Of a stretch of 38,388 bases of DNA, positions 15,161 to 23,681 are shown piece after piece. The position numbers and the translations under genes were made by a program. The stretch covers positions 1 through 38,388 of the forward strand of contig WGMC01000046.1 of the NCBI GenBank assembly GCA_016125265.1, read 5' to 3'. This DNA comes from Planctomycetaceae bacterium (GTDB lineage: Bacteria > Planctomycetota > UBA1135 > GCA-002686595). Numbering within the stretch: the first letter of the stretch is position 1; every line of letters starts with the position of its first letter. The notes beneath the pieces were generated by a model that saw only the letters and a program-made list of their open reading frames with translations, was not told where the DNA came from and did no database searches.

Positions 15161-15939
15161 GCGGCGCCCTCTTGCAGGAGGGCGAGTGTCTCGACGATCA
15201 ACATGTAGACGCCCATCACCGCGAGCACACCGGCGAAGCTGCGGCGCAGGAACCGCTGGTTCACGCGACCAGCGACCAGCCCGCCGACCCACGTGCCGAA
15301 ACCGCCGACCAGGACGAAGATCGAGATGATGTTCCAATCGAGCGACAGACCCATGCGCTCGAGCACCACGAAGTGCTTCGCAAAACCCGCGGCCGCCTGC
15401 AACGGGATCAGCACGAGGCTGGTCGCCACCGCGCGGTGCATCGGCAGTTTGCCCATGACCGCAAGCGCCGGCACGATCAGGAAACCACCTCCGATCCCGA
15501 CGAGACCGGTCAACGTGCCGACCAAGAGGCCGCGGAGCGCGAGGCCTAGGGCGCGGGCGCGCGCGTCGCCCGACTGCACCAACTCCGACGGCAACGGACG
15601 CGACATGCGCAGTGCGGTGAAGAGCAGGATCCCGCCGAGCAACAGGAGTTGCACCACGCCGGGCAGGTGCTGGCCGACGAAGGCCGCGGCGAAGGCGCCC
15701 AGCATCGCCGCGGGCCCGAACGCGAAGGCCGCCGTCCAATCCACCCGCCGCGCCAGGGTGTGGGGCAGGGCACCGATGGCCGAGATCGCGCCGACGATCA
15801 GCAGCGAACCCGCGATCGCCACCTTCTCGGGCTGGCCGATCACGTAGACCAGGATGGGCACGGTCAAGATCGAGCCGCCCGCCCCGAGCAGCCCGACACA
15901 AAGGCCGATGACGGCCGCCCCCAGCAGGGCGACGATCAC
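15157..15939 (-). CDS. TauE/SafE-family sulfite/anion exporter
   Basis: This 260-residue protein has the duplicated half-structure of the family. An N-terminal 'GAAVIGLCVGLLGAGGSILT' is echoed by 'LRGLLVGTLTGLVGIGGGFL', each followed by 'VPILVYV' or 'VPALAVM'. About eight membrane helices are visible. Family members export sulfite, sulfoacetate or related organosulfur anions. The gene lies 31 bases downstream of a persulfide dioxygenase-rhodanese fusion on the same strand, and that enzyme produces sulfite, which makes sulfite efflux the most likely job. The ATG at 15939 precedes the first helix directly. Confidence 0.88.
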   Translation of the reverse strand: MIVALLGAAVIGLCVGLLGAGGSILTVPILVYVIGQPEKVAIAGSLLIVGAISAIGALPHTLARRVDWTAAFAFGPAAMLGAFAAAFVGQHLPGVVQLLLLGGILLFTALRMSRPLPSELVQSGDARARALGLALRGLLVGTLTGLVGIGGGFLIVPALAVMGKLPMHRAVATSLVLIPLQAAAGFAKHFVVLERMGLSLDWNIISIFVLVGGFGTWVGGLVAGRVNQRFLRRSFAGVLAVMGVYMLIVETLALLQEGAA

Positions 15940-15970
15940 TGGGCCCGCTCCCCGCGGGGGACTGGTCCGG

Positions 15971-17359
15971 TCACCGCGCCGCGGCTCCAGCCCAGGCGAG
16001 CCAGCCGCCCTGCACGTCGACGAGGTCGGTGAAACCGGCGCGCGCCAGGAGGCTCGCGGCCAGGGACGAGCGGTAGCCGCTCCGGCACATGACCGCGAGT
16101 TGGCGATCCTTGGGGATGCGCGCCAGCTCCTTCGTCAGACGATCCAACGGCACGTGCAACGCGCCGTCCACGTGCCCGTCGCGCCACTCGCCGGGCGCGC
16201 GCACATCCAGCACGAGCGGCGGTTTGGGCCCGGCCAACGCGGCCTCCAACTGCCCCACTTCCATGCGCGGCCAACGCGCCGTCGGCAGGCCCGCGGCGAC
16301 GAGCGCAGCGTGCCCGCCCTTCGCGTAGCCGACCACGCGGTCGAATCCGATGCGGCCGAGGCGCAGCGCGGCTTGCTGCTCGTCGCCCACGCCGCCGACG
16401 AGGACCAACTCTTGGGTAGGCGCCAGCACGCTGCCGACCCAGGTTGCGAACTTGCCGTCGAGCCCCGCATTGACCGCGCCGGCGAGGTGCTCCCCCGCAA
16501 ACGCGTCCGCGTCGCGCACGTCGAGCACCAGCGCCCCGGCGGTCTGCCGCGCCAGCACTTCCTTCGGTTCGAGCGGCACGAGCACCTTGGCGAGGGACTC
16601 TTCGAGCGTCGCGCGGCGACGGCGGTTCAAATCCGCGTCGTAGCCGAAGTAGGCGGGCGCCGTGGGCTGGTCGGCCGTCACGAGCGCCACGAATTCGGCC
16701 TTGCTCATCGGCGCGAGCGCATAGTTCGACAGGCGCTGCTGGCCGAGGGGCGCGCTGGTCTCGTTCGAAAGCGCCTTGCCGCACGCGGACCCCGCGCCGT
16801 GGGCTGGGTACACGATGGTCGCATCGGGCAGGGGCAGCAGTTTGGTGTGCAGCGATTCGTAGAGCATGCCCGCCAGTTCGTCGGCGGTCACACCCACCGA
16901 CGCCATCAGGTCCGGGCGTCCGACGTCGCCGATGAATAGCGTGTCGCCGGTCAGGACGGCCTTCGGCTTGGCCGCGTCCGCCTCGAGGTCGAACACGAGG
17001 ATCGAAATGCCCTCGGGAGTGTGCCCGGGGGTCTCGAGCGCAACGAGCCGCACACCCGGTCCCAGTTCGAGGGCCTCGCCGTCCTTCCACGGCGTGAACT
17101 CGAAGTCCGCGCGCGCGCGGCGGCCGAGGTGGATGCGGGCGCCGGTCGCGCGGGCCAGCTCCAGATGCCCGGCGAGGAAGTCCGCGTGGAAGTGGGTCAG
17201 GGCCACGTCCGTGATCTCGAGGCCGTGTTTCCGCGCGGCCTCCACGTAGCGCGCGATGTCGCGCTGGGGATCGACCACCAGGGCGCGCCCAGAAGCCGGA
17301 TCGCCGATGAAGTAGGAGGCGTGGCTGAGGCACGCCAGGTAGTGCTGCTCGAGGATCAT
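15971..17359 (-). CDS. Persulfide dioxygenase (ETHE1-like) fused to two rhodanese domains
   Basis: This 462-residue protein combines three domains. Residues 1-235 are a metallo-beta-lactamase fold of the ETHE1 type: iron ligands in 'THFHADF' (H56, H58), H113 in 'PGHTPEG', D139 in 'GDTLFIGDVGRPDL' and H187 in 'YPAHGAGSACGK'. Residues 255-350 are a rhodanese domain without the active cysteine ('VLVGGVGDEQ'). Residues 370-460 are a rhodanese domain with Cys425 in the loop 'CRSGYR'. The dioxygenase oxidises glutathione persulfide to sulfite; the active rhodanese handles sulfane sulfur, as in CstB-like proteins. The ATG at 17359 matches the family start. The TauE exporter gene follows. Confidence 0.92.
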   Translation of the reverse strand: MILEQHYLACLSHASYFIGDPASGRALVVDPQRDIARYVEAARKHGLEITDVALTHFHADFLAGHLELARATGARIHLGRRARADFEFTPWKDGEALELGPGVRLVALETPGHTPEGISILVFDLEADAAKPKAVLTGDTLFIGDVGRPDLMASVGVTADELAGMLYESLHTKLLPLPDATIVYPAHGAGSACGKALSNETSAPLGQQRLSNYALAPMSKAEFVALVTADQPTAPAYFGYDADLNRRRRATLEESLAKVLVPLEPKEVLARQTAGALVLDVRDADAFAGEHLAGAVNAGLDGKFATWVGSVLAPTQELVLVGGVGDEQQAALRLGRIGFDRVVGYAKGGHAALVAAGLPTARWPRMEVGQLEAALAGPKPPLVLDVRAPGEWRDGHVDGALHVPLDRLTKELARIPKDRQLAVMCRSGYRSSLAASLLARAGFTDLVDVQGGWLAWAGAAAR

Positions 17360-17393
17360 GGAAGGGCCCTCCAAGGTGGCGCAGGGACCGCGC

Positions 17394-17470
17394 TGGTGGG
17401 CGATGAGGGATTTGAACCCCCGACTTCTTCCTTGTAAGGGAAGCACTCTGACCAACTGAGTTAATCGCCC
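17394..17470 (-). tRNA. tRNA-Val (anticodon UAC)
   Basis: Read on the minus strand, the acceptor strands GGGCGAT and ATCGCCC pair fully. The D-arm (CTC...GAG), the anticodon stem CTTCC/GGAAG with loop CTTACAA (anticodon TAC), the T-arm with GTTCAAAT, discriminator A and an encoded CCA are all present. Total length is 77 bases including CCA. It lies 34 bases upstream of the persulfide dioxygenase gene on the same strand. Confidence 0.95.
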
Positions 17471-17751
17471 GCGCCCAACAGGGTACCCGAAGGCCCGCGG
17501 AGGACAGCCCGGGTTGGCGGTCCCGGGGCGCGTCGACCCGAGTTCGGCGGCCCGGCGCCCGAGGCCGGTCCGTTGGGTATGCTTCGCCGGCCCGGGACCA
17601 GCCCGAGGGTCCGCCCTGCGGTTCCTCGGGCCAGGCCAACGCCGTCCGGGCACACTTTTTTGCAACACGTCTCGGCCCGATGGGCCGCCCCCCGTCTGGT
17701 TCGGGGGCGGGCCGACGGGTCACATCCCTCGACTCCCATCCCGACCCCCCC

Positions 17752-19053
17752 ATGCGCATCGCCGTCATCGGAACCGGCTATGTCGGCCTCGTCGCCGGGA
17801 CCTGCTTCGCCGAGAGCGGCAACACGGTCACCTGCGTCGACATCGACGCCAACAAGATCCGGAAACTGGAGGAGGGAATCCTGCCCATCTACGAGCCGGG
17901 GCTGGAGGAACTGCTCAAACGCAACGTCGAGGACGGGCGCCTCTCCTTCACGACGGACTACGCAAAGGCCGTTCCCGGAGCCCACGCCGTGTTCATCGCC
18001 GTCGGCACTCCGCCGGACGAGGACGGCAGCGCGGACCTCAAGTACGTGCTGGCGGCCGCCGAATCCGTCGCCAAGCACATGACGGGATACGTGGTGATCG
18101 TGGACAAGTCCACGGTGCCCGTCGGCACCGCCCGCAAGGTCATCGCGGCGGTCCAAAAGCACGCCAAACACCCCTTCGACGTGGCCTCGAACCCCGAGTT
18201 CCTGAAGGAGGGCGCCGCCATCGACGACTTCCTCAAGCCGGACCGGGTGGTGATCGGCTCCGAGTCGAAGCGGGCCGCGGACATGATGGAAGAGCTCTAT
18301 GCCCCCTTCGTGCGCACGGGCAACCCCATCATCCACATGGACATCGAATCGGCCGAGCTGACGAAGTACGCCGCCAACGCGATGCTCGCCACGCGCATTT
18401 CGTTCATGAACGAGATCGCGAACATCTGCACGCGGGTCGGTGCGAACGTCGACCTGGTGAGGAAGGGCATCGGTTCGGACGCGCGCATCGGGTCGCGCTT
18501 CCTGTTCGCCGGCCTCGGGTACGGCGGTTCCTGCTTCCCGAAGGACGTGCAGGCCATCGTCAAGACGTCGGCCCAGCACGGCTACGACTTCCGGATCCTG
18601 CAGGCCGTGGAAGAGGTCAACGAGCGCCAGAAGCGGCTGCTCTTCGACATGGTCTCCCAGCATTTCGGCGGCGACCTGAAGGGCAAACGCATGGCCGTCT
18701 GGGGCCTCGCCTTCAAGCCCAACACGGACGACATGCGCGAGGCTCCGGCCATCGTCGTGATCGAGGCCCTCCTGGCCGCTGGCGCCACGGTGCGCGCCTA
18801 CGACCCCGAGGCCATGCACGAGGCCAAGGAGCGCCACTTCGGGGACCGCATCGAGTACGCCGAGAACCCGATGGACGCCCTGCCCGGCGCCGACGCCCTG
18901 ATCCTGATCACGGAGTGGAACGAGTTCCGCCGGCCCGACTTCGACGCGATCAAGGAGAAGCTGCGCACGCCGGTGATCTTCGACGGCCGCAACATCTACC
19001 GCCGCAAGACTCTCGAGGAGGGCGGCTTCCGCTACTACGGCATCGGGACCTGA
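17752..19053 (+). CDS. ugd: UDP-glucose 6-dehydrogenase
   Basis: This 433-residue enzyme makes two NAD-dependent oxidations of UDP-glucose to UDP-glucuronate, a precursor for capsule, exopolysaccharide or lipopolysaccharide sugars. The NAD-binding start 'MRIAVIGTGYVGLVAGTCFA', 'FIAVGTPPDEDG', 'VDKSTVPVGTARK', 'SNPEFLKEGAAIDDFLKPDR' and the catalytic 'GYGGSCFPKD' (Cys261) are all present, as is the C-terminal 'WGLAFKPNTDDMREAP'. The ATG at 17752 begins exactly at the nucleotide-binding fold and was chosen over an upstream in-frame ATG. No Shine-Dalgarno is visible; the leader is C-rich. It stands alone on the plus strand. Confidence 0.96.
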   Translation: MRIAVIGTGYVGLVAGTCFAESGNTVTCVDIDANKIRKLEEGILPIYEPGLEELLKRNVEDGRLSFTTDYAKAVPGAHAVFIAVGTPPDEDGSADLKYVLAAAESVAKHMTGYVVIVDKSTVPVGTARKVIAAVQKHAKHPFDVASNPEFLKEGAAIDDFLKPDRVVIGSESKRAADMMEELYAPFVRTGNPIIHMDIESAELTKYAANAMLATRISFMNEIANICTRVGANVDLVRKGIGSDARIGSRFLFAGLGYGGSCFPKDVQAIVKTSAQHGYDFRILQAVEEVNERQKRLLFDMVSQHFGGDLKGKRMAVWGLAFKPNTDDMREAPAIVVIEALLAAGATVRAYDPEAMHEAKERHFGDRIEYAENPMDALPGADALILITEWNEFRRPDFDAIKEKLRTPVIFDGRNIYRRKTLEEGGFRYYGIGT

Positions 19054-19103
19054 CCCTCGGGCTGCGGCAGCAGGTTCGACTGGGGCGACGGGTCCTGCTG
19101 CGG

Positions 19104-19147
19104 CAAAAAACAGGGCGACCCCACTCCTGCGGAGGAGGGGGTCGCCC
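19104..19147 (-). terminator. Rho-independent terminator for the minus-strand sigma unit
   Basis: GGGCGACCCC (19113-19122) pairs fully with GGGGTCGCCC (19138-19147). On the minus strand the hairpin is followed by TGTTTTTTGC, a run of six T. It lies about 200 bases past the stop of the gene ending at 19354, and ugd ends at 19053 on the other strand. The plus side lacks a T-run, so it may fold but should end transcription less well for ugd. Confidence 0.8.
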
Positions 19148-19353
19148 GTGGTGATGTCTCGGATCGTGGAGGAGAGTCGAGTGGCTTCGGAACAGCCGCG
19201 ACCACCGAAGTGGTCACCGAAGAACTACGGCCGACCGAACTCGAGTTCTCTCTTCCGGGGACGTCATCGTCCTTTCGCGTTCGGGTGTCAAGGCCTGCGC
19301 GCGCTGCGCGGCGCGAAGACTCAAACGTGAGACTCGCGTCGCAGCGCTTCGAG

Positions 19354-20364
19354 CTACGGATCGTCCTCGCCGGACTCACCGAAGAGCACGTCCCGTCCGA
19401 CTTGCCCGTCCTCCGCCGCGAGCGCCAACTCGACGAGCGAACGCATGCGCGCCAGTGCGCGACGCACACGCGCGCCCTCGGGTGTGCGCTCGAGCGAAAC
19501 CTCGAACGCCCGTTCGCGGGTGCGCGCGATCCAGCCCGCGGCCTCGGCCCCATCGCCGCGGGCAAGGGCATCCAGGGCCAGCCAATCGCCCGCCCGCACA
19601 CGGGTGACGGGGTCGCGGGCATGCTCCAACAGGGCGCCCCAAAGGCGCGCCGCGTCGTCCCGTTGGCCCCGTTCCGCGTGCACACGCCCGCGCCAAAGGG
19701 CCGCCGCATCGCGCTTGTCCGTCGGCGCGAGCGCGTCCCTTTCGACCGCTTCGTACGCGACTAGCGCCGGCCCATGCCGCCCGGCGCGGCGCTCCAAGTG
19801 ACCGAGTTCGAGGCGCGCCAGATGGGCCCGCCCGGGCCCGCCGTTCGCCGCGACGAACTCGAGTTCCGCCCTGGCTTCCGCCACACATTCGAGGACCGCG
19901 AGGTGCCGCGCGGCGCGCATGGCAGCCTCGGCGGCGGCGCCGTCCGCGGCGTCCGCGCGACGCCCAAGCGCGCGCCATGCATCGATGCAATCGAGCCGCG
20001 CGGCGAGGCGCTCGCGGCCCTCGCTGTCCCGCAGGATCCGCTCGAGGTCCTGGGCCCGAGCCAGCGCCAGTGCGCCATCGGCGACCTCGGGTTGCGCCAC
20101 GGGACCGAGGCAGCGCAGGGGGCGCGGGGCGGGCCGATCGGCGTCGAGCGGTCGCAGCGGGGGCAGGTGTGGCCGGGCGGCAGCGCCGTCGAACGCGCGA
20201 GGCGCCGCGCGGACCGGCAGCGGACGGACAGGCCCCTGCGCCGTCGGCGGCGGAGCGGCCGGCGAGCTCTGGGCGGCGGGTCGCGCCGCCGGCAAGAGCC
20301 ACACCGCGGCAAGCACGGCGGCAAGCACGGCGACACCGATGGCCGAGACGCGCGGCGCCCTCAC
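19354..20364 (-). CDS. Membrane-anchored helical repeat protein coupled to an ECF sigma factor
   Basis: This 336-residue protein has a very short N-terminus, one membrane segment ('VAVLAAVLAAVWLLP') and a proline- and alanine-rich linker. A long Ala/Arg/Glu-rich helical region follows that resembles TPR-type repeats ('ARLELGHLERRAGRHGPALV', 'AALWRGRVHAERGQRDDAAR'). The start is a GTG at 20364 overlapping the sigma-factor TGA (GTGA), so the two are translated together. This position usually holds an anti-sigma factor, but only about five residues would face the cytoplasm, so sigma binding by the usual cytoplasmic domain is doubtful. It may sense envelope state or act separately. No named family recognised. 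Confidence 0.7.
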   Translation of the reverse strand: MRAPRVSAIGVAVLAAVLAAVWLLPAARPAAQSSPAAPPPTAQGPVRPLPVRAAPRAFDGAAARPHLPPLRPLDADRPAPRPLRCLGPVAQPEVADGALALARAQDLERILRDSEGRERLAARLDCIDAWRALGRRADAADGAAAEAAMRAARHLAVLECVAEARAELEFVAANGGPGRAHLARLELGHLERRAGRHGPALVAYEAVERDALAPTDKRDAAALWRGRVHAERGQRDDAARLWGALLEHARDPVTRVRAGDWLALDALARGDGAEAAGWIARTRERAFEVSLERTPEGARVRRALARMRSLVELALAAEDGQVGRDVLFGESGEDDP

Positions 20365-20948
20365 GAGGCCCTCCGCACGGCGAAGTCCGGCCCCGCGGCG
20401 AACTGCGCCACCAACATCTGGCGGAGCCGCGCGCGGGCGCGGAACAGGCGCACCTTGACCAGGGCTGGCGCGATGCGGCAGCGGTCGGCGGTGCGCCGGC
20501 TGGAGAGCCCGCCCTTGTAGTATGCCTCGAGCACACTGCGGTCGGCCGGCGTGGACTGGGACAGCGCCCACTCGAGCGCGGCCAGGGCCCGCTTGCGCGC
20601 CACCGGGCGACCGGCGAACCAATACTCGGGCTCGTCGACTTGCTCTTCGACGGGCGGTTCTTGGCTCACCACGTCCGCCAGGGTCTCGTCGCCGCTCCAA
20701 CGCCGCTGGCGCCGTCGGTCGCGGCGGGCCTGGTCCGCCAGCACGTTTTGGGCGATGCGCAAGAGCCACGGGCGCAGGGCGGAGGGCTCGGTGAGCCCAC
20801 CGCGGTAGCGCGCGGCGCGCATGACGGTCTCTTGGACCGCATCGGCGACCTGGTGGGGATCGCGGCAACGTCGGGTGAGGAAACGCTCGATCACCGGACA
20901 CAGTTCGTCCAGGCCATGCCAGGACTCGGGCTTCGCGGTTCGCGTCAT
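20361..20948 (-). CDS. ECF-type RNA polymerase sigma factor
   Basis: This 195-residue protein has a sigma-70 region 2 ('VIERFLTRRCRDPHQVADAV', 'QETVMRAARYRGGL', 'LRPWLLRIAQNVLADQARRD') and a region 4 helix-turn-helix ('GGLSSRRTADRCRIAPALVK', 'VRLFRARARLRQML'). Region 3 is absent, as in ECF sigma factors. The ATG at 20948 directly precedes the conserved part. It heads a two-gene unit with the membrane helical protein. Which promoters it serves cannot be told from the window. Confidence 0.9.
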   Translation of the reverse strand: MTRTAKPESWHGLDELCPVIERFLTRRCRDPHQVADAVQETVMRAARYRGGLTEPSALRPWLLRIAQNVLADQARRDRRRQRRWSGDETLADVVSQEPPVEEQVDEPEYWFAGRPVARKRALAALEWALSQSTPADRSVLEAYYKGGLSSRRTADRCRIAPALVKVRLFRARARLRQMLVAQFAAGPDFAVRRAS

Positions 20949-21123
20949 CGGGGGGCGGGAATGGGGTGCGACGTCCAGAGCGGTGGGCCGCGCGGCGCCG
21001 TTGGACCGCTCCGGGCCCCGAGAAGACGCTTTTTGACGGCGACGGAACACACACCCCCCGGCCGCTCGCCCCCACTCGCACCGGCCACCGCCGACGGATC
21101 CGGGGAAGTCGGCCCCCAATGCA

Positions 21124-21176
21124 GCGGGCGGCCCCCCCGAAGGTGGAGCCGCCCGCGGCTGGACCAGCGTTGGTCC
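21124..21176 (-). terminator. Two adjacent GC hairpins after the repeat-protein gene
   Basis: GCGGGCGGC (21124-21132) pairs with GCCGCCCGC (21148-21156) without mismatch. Next to it, GGACCA and TGGTCC (21161-21176) form a six-base stem with a four-base loop. They lie just past the stop of the gene ending at 21197 on the minus strand. No T-run follows, so factor-independent termination is uncertain. Confidence 0.45.
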
Positions 21177-21196
21177 CGCGCGTTTCCCCAGTTCGC

Positions 21197-22327
21197 CTAC
21201 CGGCGCTGGTTGCGTGCCTCGGTGGCCCAGGTCGTGCCCTCGTACTTGCGCTGGACCTCGCGGTACAGGCGCTGGGCGCGGATCTTGTCCTCGGGCGAGC
21301 CGAGCAGGTCGAAGCAGCGGGCCGCGAAGTACAGCGAGCGCGCCGCGTACGCGGCCTCCTCGGGGTACAGCACGGCGACGCGCAAGTAGAGGTCGCGCGC
21401 GCGCTGCAGTTCGGCCTGGTCGGTCTCCGGGTTGGCGCCGAGGAACAGGCACTCGGCCAAGCCAGCCTTCGCACCCGCGCGCGTTCGCGTGTCGGCCCCG
21501 GACGCGGACTCGGCCTCCTCGAAGAGCGCCCGGGCTGACGCGATGCGCGCGGTGCGCTGCCCGGCGTCGTCGAAGGCGATTTGCAGGTGCGTCTCGCCGC
21601 GGGCGACGAGCGCGCGCAGGTAGAGGCGCGGGAAGTCCGTGCGGACCTCGGCGGCCACCTTTTCGAGCGCCTCCAGCCGTTTGGCCGGGGTCAACTCCGC
21701 CCCCATCATCACCTGGCCGAGGCGCGCCTCGAGGCCGAAGTAGGTCGGCAGGCTCTTCGACTGCACCAGTGCGGCAAAGGCGCCGAGCGTCGCGCTGGCG
21801 TCCGCGCGCGCGCCCTGCACGGCCTGCGCGTCGGCCTTCGCGAGGAAGGCGTCGGGCACGTGGCGCGAGTCGGGGAAACGGTTGATGATCGTGTCGGCCA
21901 GCGCGATCACGCCGGCCCAGTCCTGTTCGGTGCGCGCCAGTTCGAGGGCGCGGCGGGCCGCGTACGGGGCGGCCCAGGGGAAGCGGCGCTCGTCCGACTT
22001 CGAATCGAGCTGGCCGTCCAGGTAATCGGCGTACACCTGGCGGGCTCCGGCGACGTCGCCCTCGGCCGCGAACCCCGCGGCCTCGACCAGCAGTTTGGGG
22101 GAGCGCTCGTAGTCGATCCGGTCCACCGCCTCCACCGCGAGCGTCACCGCCGCGCCGCGCCCGGCCTTGTACACGACGCCGGCCAGGCCCTCGGACTCGA
22201 CCGTGACGTCCGTCAGGCGCTCGCCGTTCGTCTTGTAGATGGTGTCCGGCGTCGCGAGCGGCGCCAGCGCCACCACGACGAGGAGTGCGGTCAGCGACGG
22301 GCCAAAGAAGGGGAAACGGGTCATCAT
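21197..22327 (-). CDS. Secreted TPR-like repeat protein
   Basis: This 376-residue protein has a signal peptide ('SLTALLVVVALAPLATPD'), a short beta-type segment opening 'TIYKTNGERLTDVTVESEGL' and containing 'VVYKAGRGAAVTLAVEAVDR', and then tetratricopeptide-like helical pairs ('AFLAKADAQAVQGARADASA', 'KAGLAECLFLGANPETDQAE', 'AARSLYFAARCFDLLGSPED'). The opening segment resembles small domains that planctomycete proteins place before TPR arrays. Two adjacent ATG codons at 22327 and 22324 are possible starts. TPR arrays usually mediate protein contacts; the partner is unknown. The gene lies upstream of the ECF sigma unit with a 248-base gap, so it is probably transcribed apart. Confidence 0.75.
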   Translation of the reverse strand: MMTRFPFFGPSLTALLVVVALAPLATPDTIYKTNGERLTDVTVESEGLAGVVYKAGRGAAVTLAVEAVDRIDYERSPKLLVEAAGFAAEGDVAGARQVYADYLDGQLDSKSDERRFPWAAPYAARRALELARTEQDWAGVIALADTIINRFPDSRHVPDAFLAKADAQAVQGARADASATLGAFAALVQSKSLPTYFGLEARLGQVMMGAELTPAKRLEALEKVAAEVRTDFPRLYLRALVARGETHLQIAFDDAGQRTARIASARALFEEAESASGADTRTRAGAKAGLAECLFLGANPETDQAELQRARDLYLRVAVLYPEEAAYAARSLYFAARCFDLLGSPEDKIRAQRLYREVQRKYEGTTWATEARNQRR

Positions 22328-22417
22328 CGGTCGGAGCGAAAGGGGGTGGACCTGTCGGTACCTCCGCCGGCGCCCGGGGTTGCACCCGAACCCGGCCAAG
22401 TGGGGCCAAAGAGGATA

Positions 22418-22438
22418 GACCCCCCTCCGAGGGGGGTC
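22418..22438. repeat. Perfect 9-bp inverted repeat with 3-base loop
   Basis: GACCCCCCT, CCG, AGGGGGGTC forms a strong hairpin between the start of the TPR-like gene (22327) and the end of the DUF6036 gene (22712), both on the minus strand. It could end the upstream DUF6036 transcript, but only TATCCTCTTT follows on the minus strand. Confidence 0.5.
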
Positions 22439-22440
22439 AA

Positions 22441-22690
22441 ACGGGGCCCCGCGCGGGTAGGCGAGGGGCACGTCGCCGTAGGGGTGCGGCCCTGTCCGCG
22501 GCCAAGGGGAACGACCGGGCCAACCTCGCAGGTCTCCTGTGGCGCCCGTCCCGACGCCCGTTGGGCGCGGACAGAGCCGCGCCCCTACAGATCGGTGCAC
22601 GCGAGCTCGCACCTACGCAACGACGACACCACTCCGCCGCGACGCGCGGCTGGGTGCGCGGGCCTCCTGGCCCGCCTTGGGAAGTGGGGC
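22441..22690. repeat. Composite dispersed repeat B
   Basis: The 28 bases at 22653-22680 (core GCGCGGGCCTCCTGGCCCGC) are identical to part of repeat A at 11678-11705. A second module, GTAGGGGTGCGGCCCTGTCC (starting 22478), recurs inverted at about 22559-22590 and also matches repeat A. The string CCTACGCAACGA near 22612 is shared too. No gene was recognised in 22328-22711. Modules common to both loci occur in different order and orientation. Confidence 0.65.
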
Positions 22691-22711
22691 GAAACAACTT
22701 TGGCCGAGCGC

Positions 22712-23242
22712 TCACTCCCCTCGCTCGAGGACCGCGATGCGACTGGCGACTGCGGTGCGGAGTCGATCCTCGACCGCAAGCTGGCTCGCGCGTCGCCGCA
22801 ACTCGTCGAGGTCGAGCAGACCAGCCCGCCTGGCCTCGGCCGCGAACTCCAGGTCCTTCGGTCGCCCGGCAACCAGCTTCGACAGGACCAAGTCGTGGGT
22901 GTCGAGGCACCAGCCCGTCGCGCCACGCGTGGCTTCGTTCGAGATCGGGACCAGACGTTCCGACCAACCCGGCGCCAGCATCGCCGTCTCTGGGCCGACG
23001 CCCTGGGCGTAGTAGCCGAACGTCGTGTGGAAAGGAGAACCCTCTCCGATCGAGCCGTCGATCAGTTCGGCGAGGTCGGGGGCGTGGAGGGGATACACAT
23101 CCGCCTTCATCGACCGGAGCAAACTGGGGGGCGCGTCCGGGTGTTGGCCCAGGATGGCTTGACTCCCGAGGATGACGATGTCGAGAGTGTCGGCGATCGT
23201 CGCGGCCGCACGGATCAGATGCTCCAACTGATGTCGGTTCAT
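22712..23242 (-). CDS. DUF6036-like nucleotidyltransferase-fold protein
   Basis: This 176-residue protein opens 'MNRHQLEHLIRAAATIADTL' followed by 'DIVILGSQAILGQHP', the Gly-Ser motif of minimal nucleotidyltransferase folds. It continues 'RSMKADVYPL' (candidate acidic metal ligand) and 'CLDTHDLVLSKLVAGRPKDL', a signature of DUF6036-type proteins, and ends in a helical tail. Its ATG overlaps the stop of the preceding small gene (ATGA, 23239-23242), as in toxin-antitoxin or abortive-infection pairs built on nucleotidyltransferases. Toxin activity is an inference from family and layout only. Confidence 0.75.
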   Translation of the reverse strand: MNRHQLEHLIRAAATIADTLDIVILGSQAILGQHPDAPPSLLRSMKADVYPLHAPDLAELIDGSIGEGSPFHTTFGYYAQGVGPETAMLAPGWSERLVPISNEATRGATGWCLDTHDLVLSKLVAGRPKDLEFAAEARRAGLLDLDELRRRASQLAVEDRLRTAVASRIAVLERGE

Positions 23243-23565
23243 GCGGGCTCCGCCATTCGAGCGCGGACCTCGGACCAGATCCGCCAGCGTTCGCGCGCGT
23301 CGATGATTCCGGCGAAGGGGCTCGCTTGACGCAGCGCTAGCGCCTCGTCCCCGTTGCCCGTCAGCGCGGCGCGGAGCTCCTCCGGCGGACCGTCGACAAG
23401 GCGCCGCCAGGCTCGGACGTACTGCTGGGGCTTCGACGGATCACAGCGCCACTGGTCCAAGCGCGCGCGGACGACGTCGAGCAGCTCGGGCGCAACTTCC
23501 ACCCTTGCACAGACCGCTTGGTGGAATGCGAGGCTGCGCGCCTCCGCGAGCGCGTGGGGATCCAT
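23239..23565 (-). CDS. Small helical protein paired with the DUF6036 gene
   Basis: This 108-residue, mainly helical and charged protein contains 'MDPHALAEARSLAFHQAVCA', 'LLDVVRARLDQWRCDP' and 'FAGIIDARERWRIWSEVRAR'. No named domain was recognised. It precedes and overlaps the nucleotidyltransferase-like gene by four bases, so it is the likely first gene of a two-gene module, the usual antitoxin position. Similar small helical partners are common ahead of DUF6036 genes, from general knowledge; the assignment as antitoxin is an inference. The ATG at 23565 was chosen as the first one that leaves a compact helical protein. Confidence 0.65.
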   Translation of the reverse strand: MDPHALAEARSLAFHQAVCARVEVAPELLDVVRARLDQWRCDPSKPQQYVRAWRRLVDGPPEELRAALTGNGDEALALRQASPFAGIIDARERWRIWSEVRARMAEPA

Positions 23566-23681
23566 CTCTTCGAGTCTAGGTGTGTCTGGCCCGGTGGCGT
23601 AACTCCAGTGGCGCCCAGGAGGGACAGGGGAGCCAGGCGGACAGCGCGTTCGCTCTGGCGGGTCCGGCCTGTCCCTCGCGG

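Noticed and set aside
19113..19147. Terminator for ugd on the plus strand
   Set aside because: The hairpin has its T-run only on the minus strand, so it is assigned to the opposite transcript, although it may slow the ugd transcript.
20361..22409. ECF sigma gene read as the end of a 682-residue fusion
   Set aside because: The upstream part is an out-of-frame reading of the TPR-like gene. The sigma family begins at the ATG at 20948.
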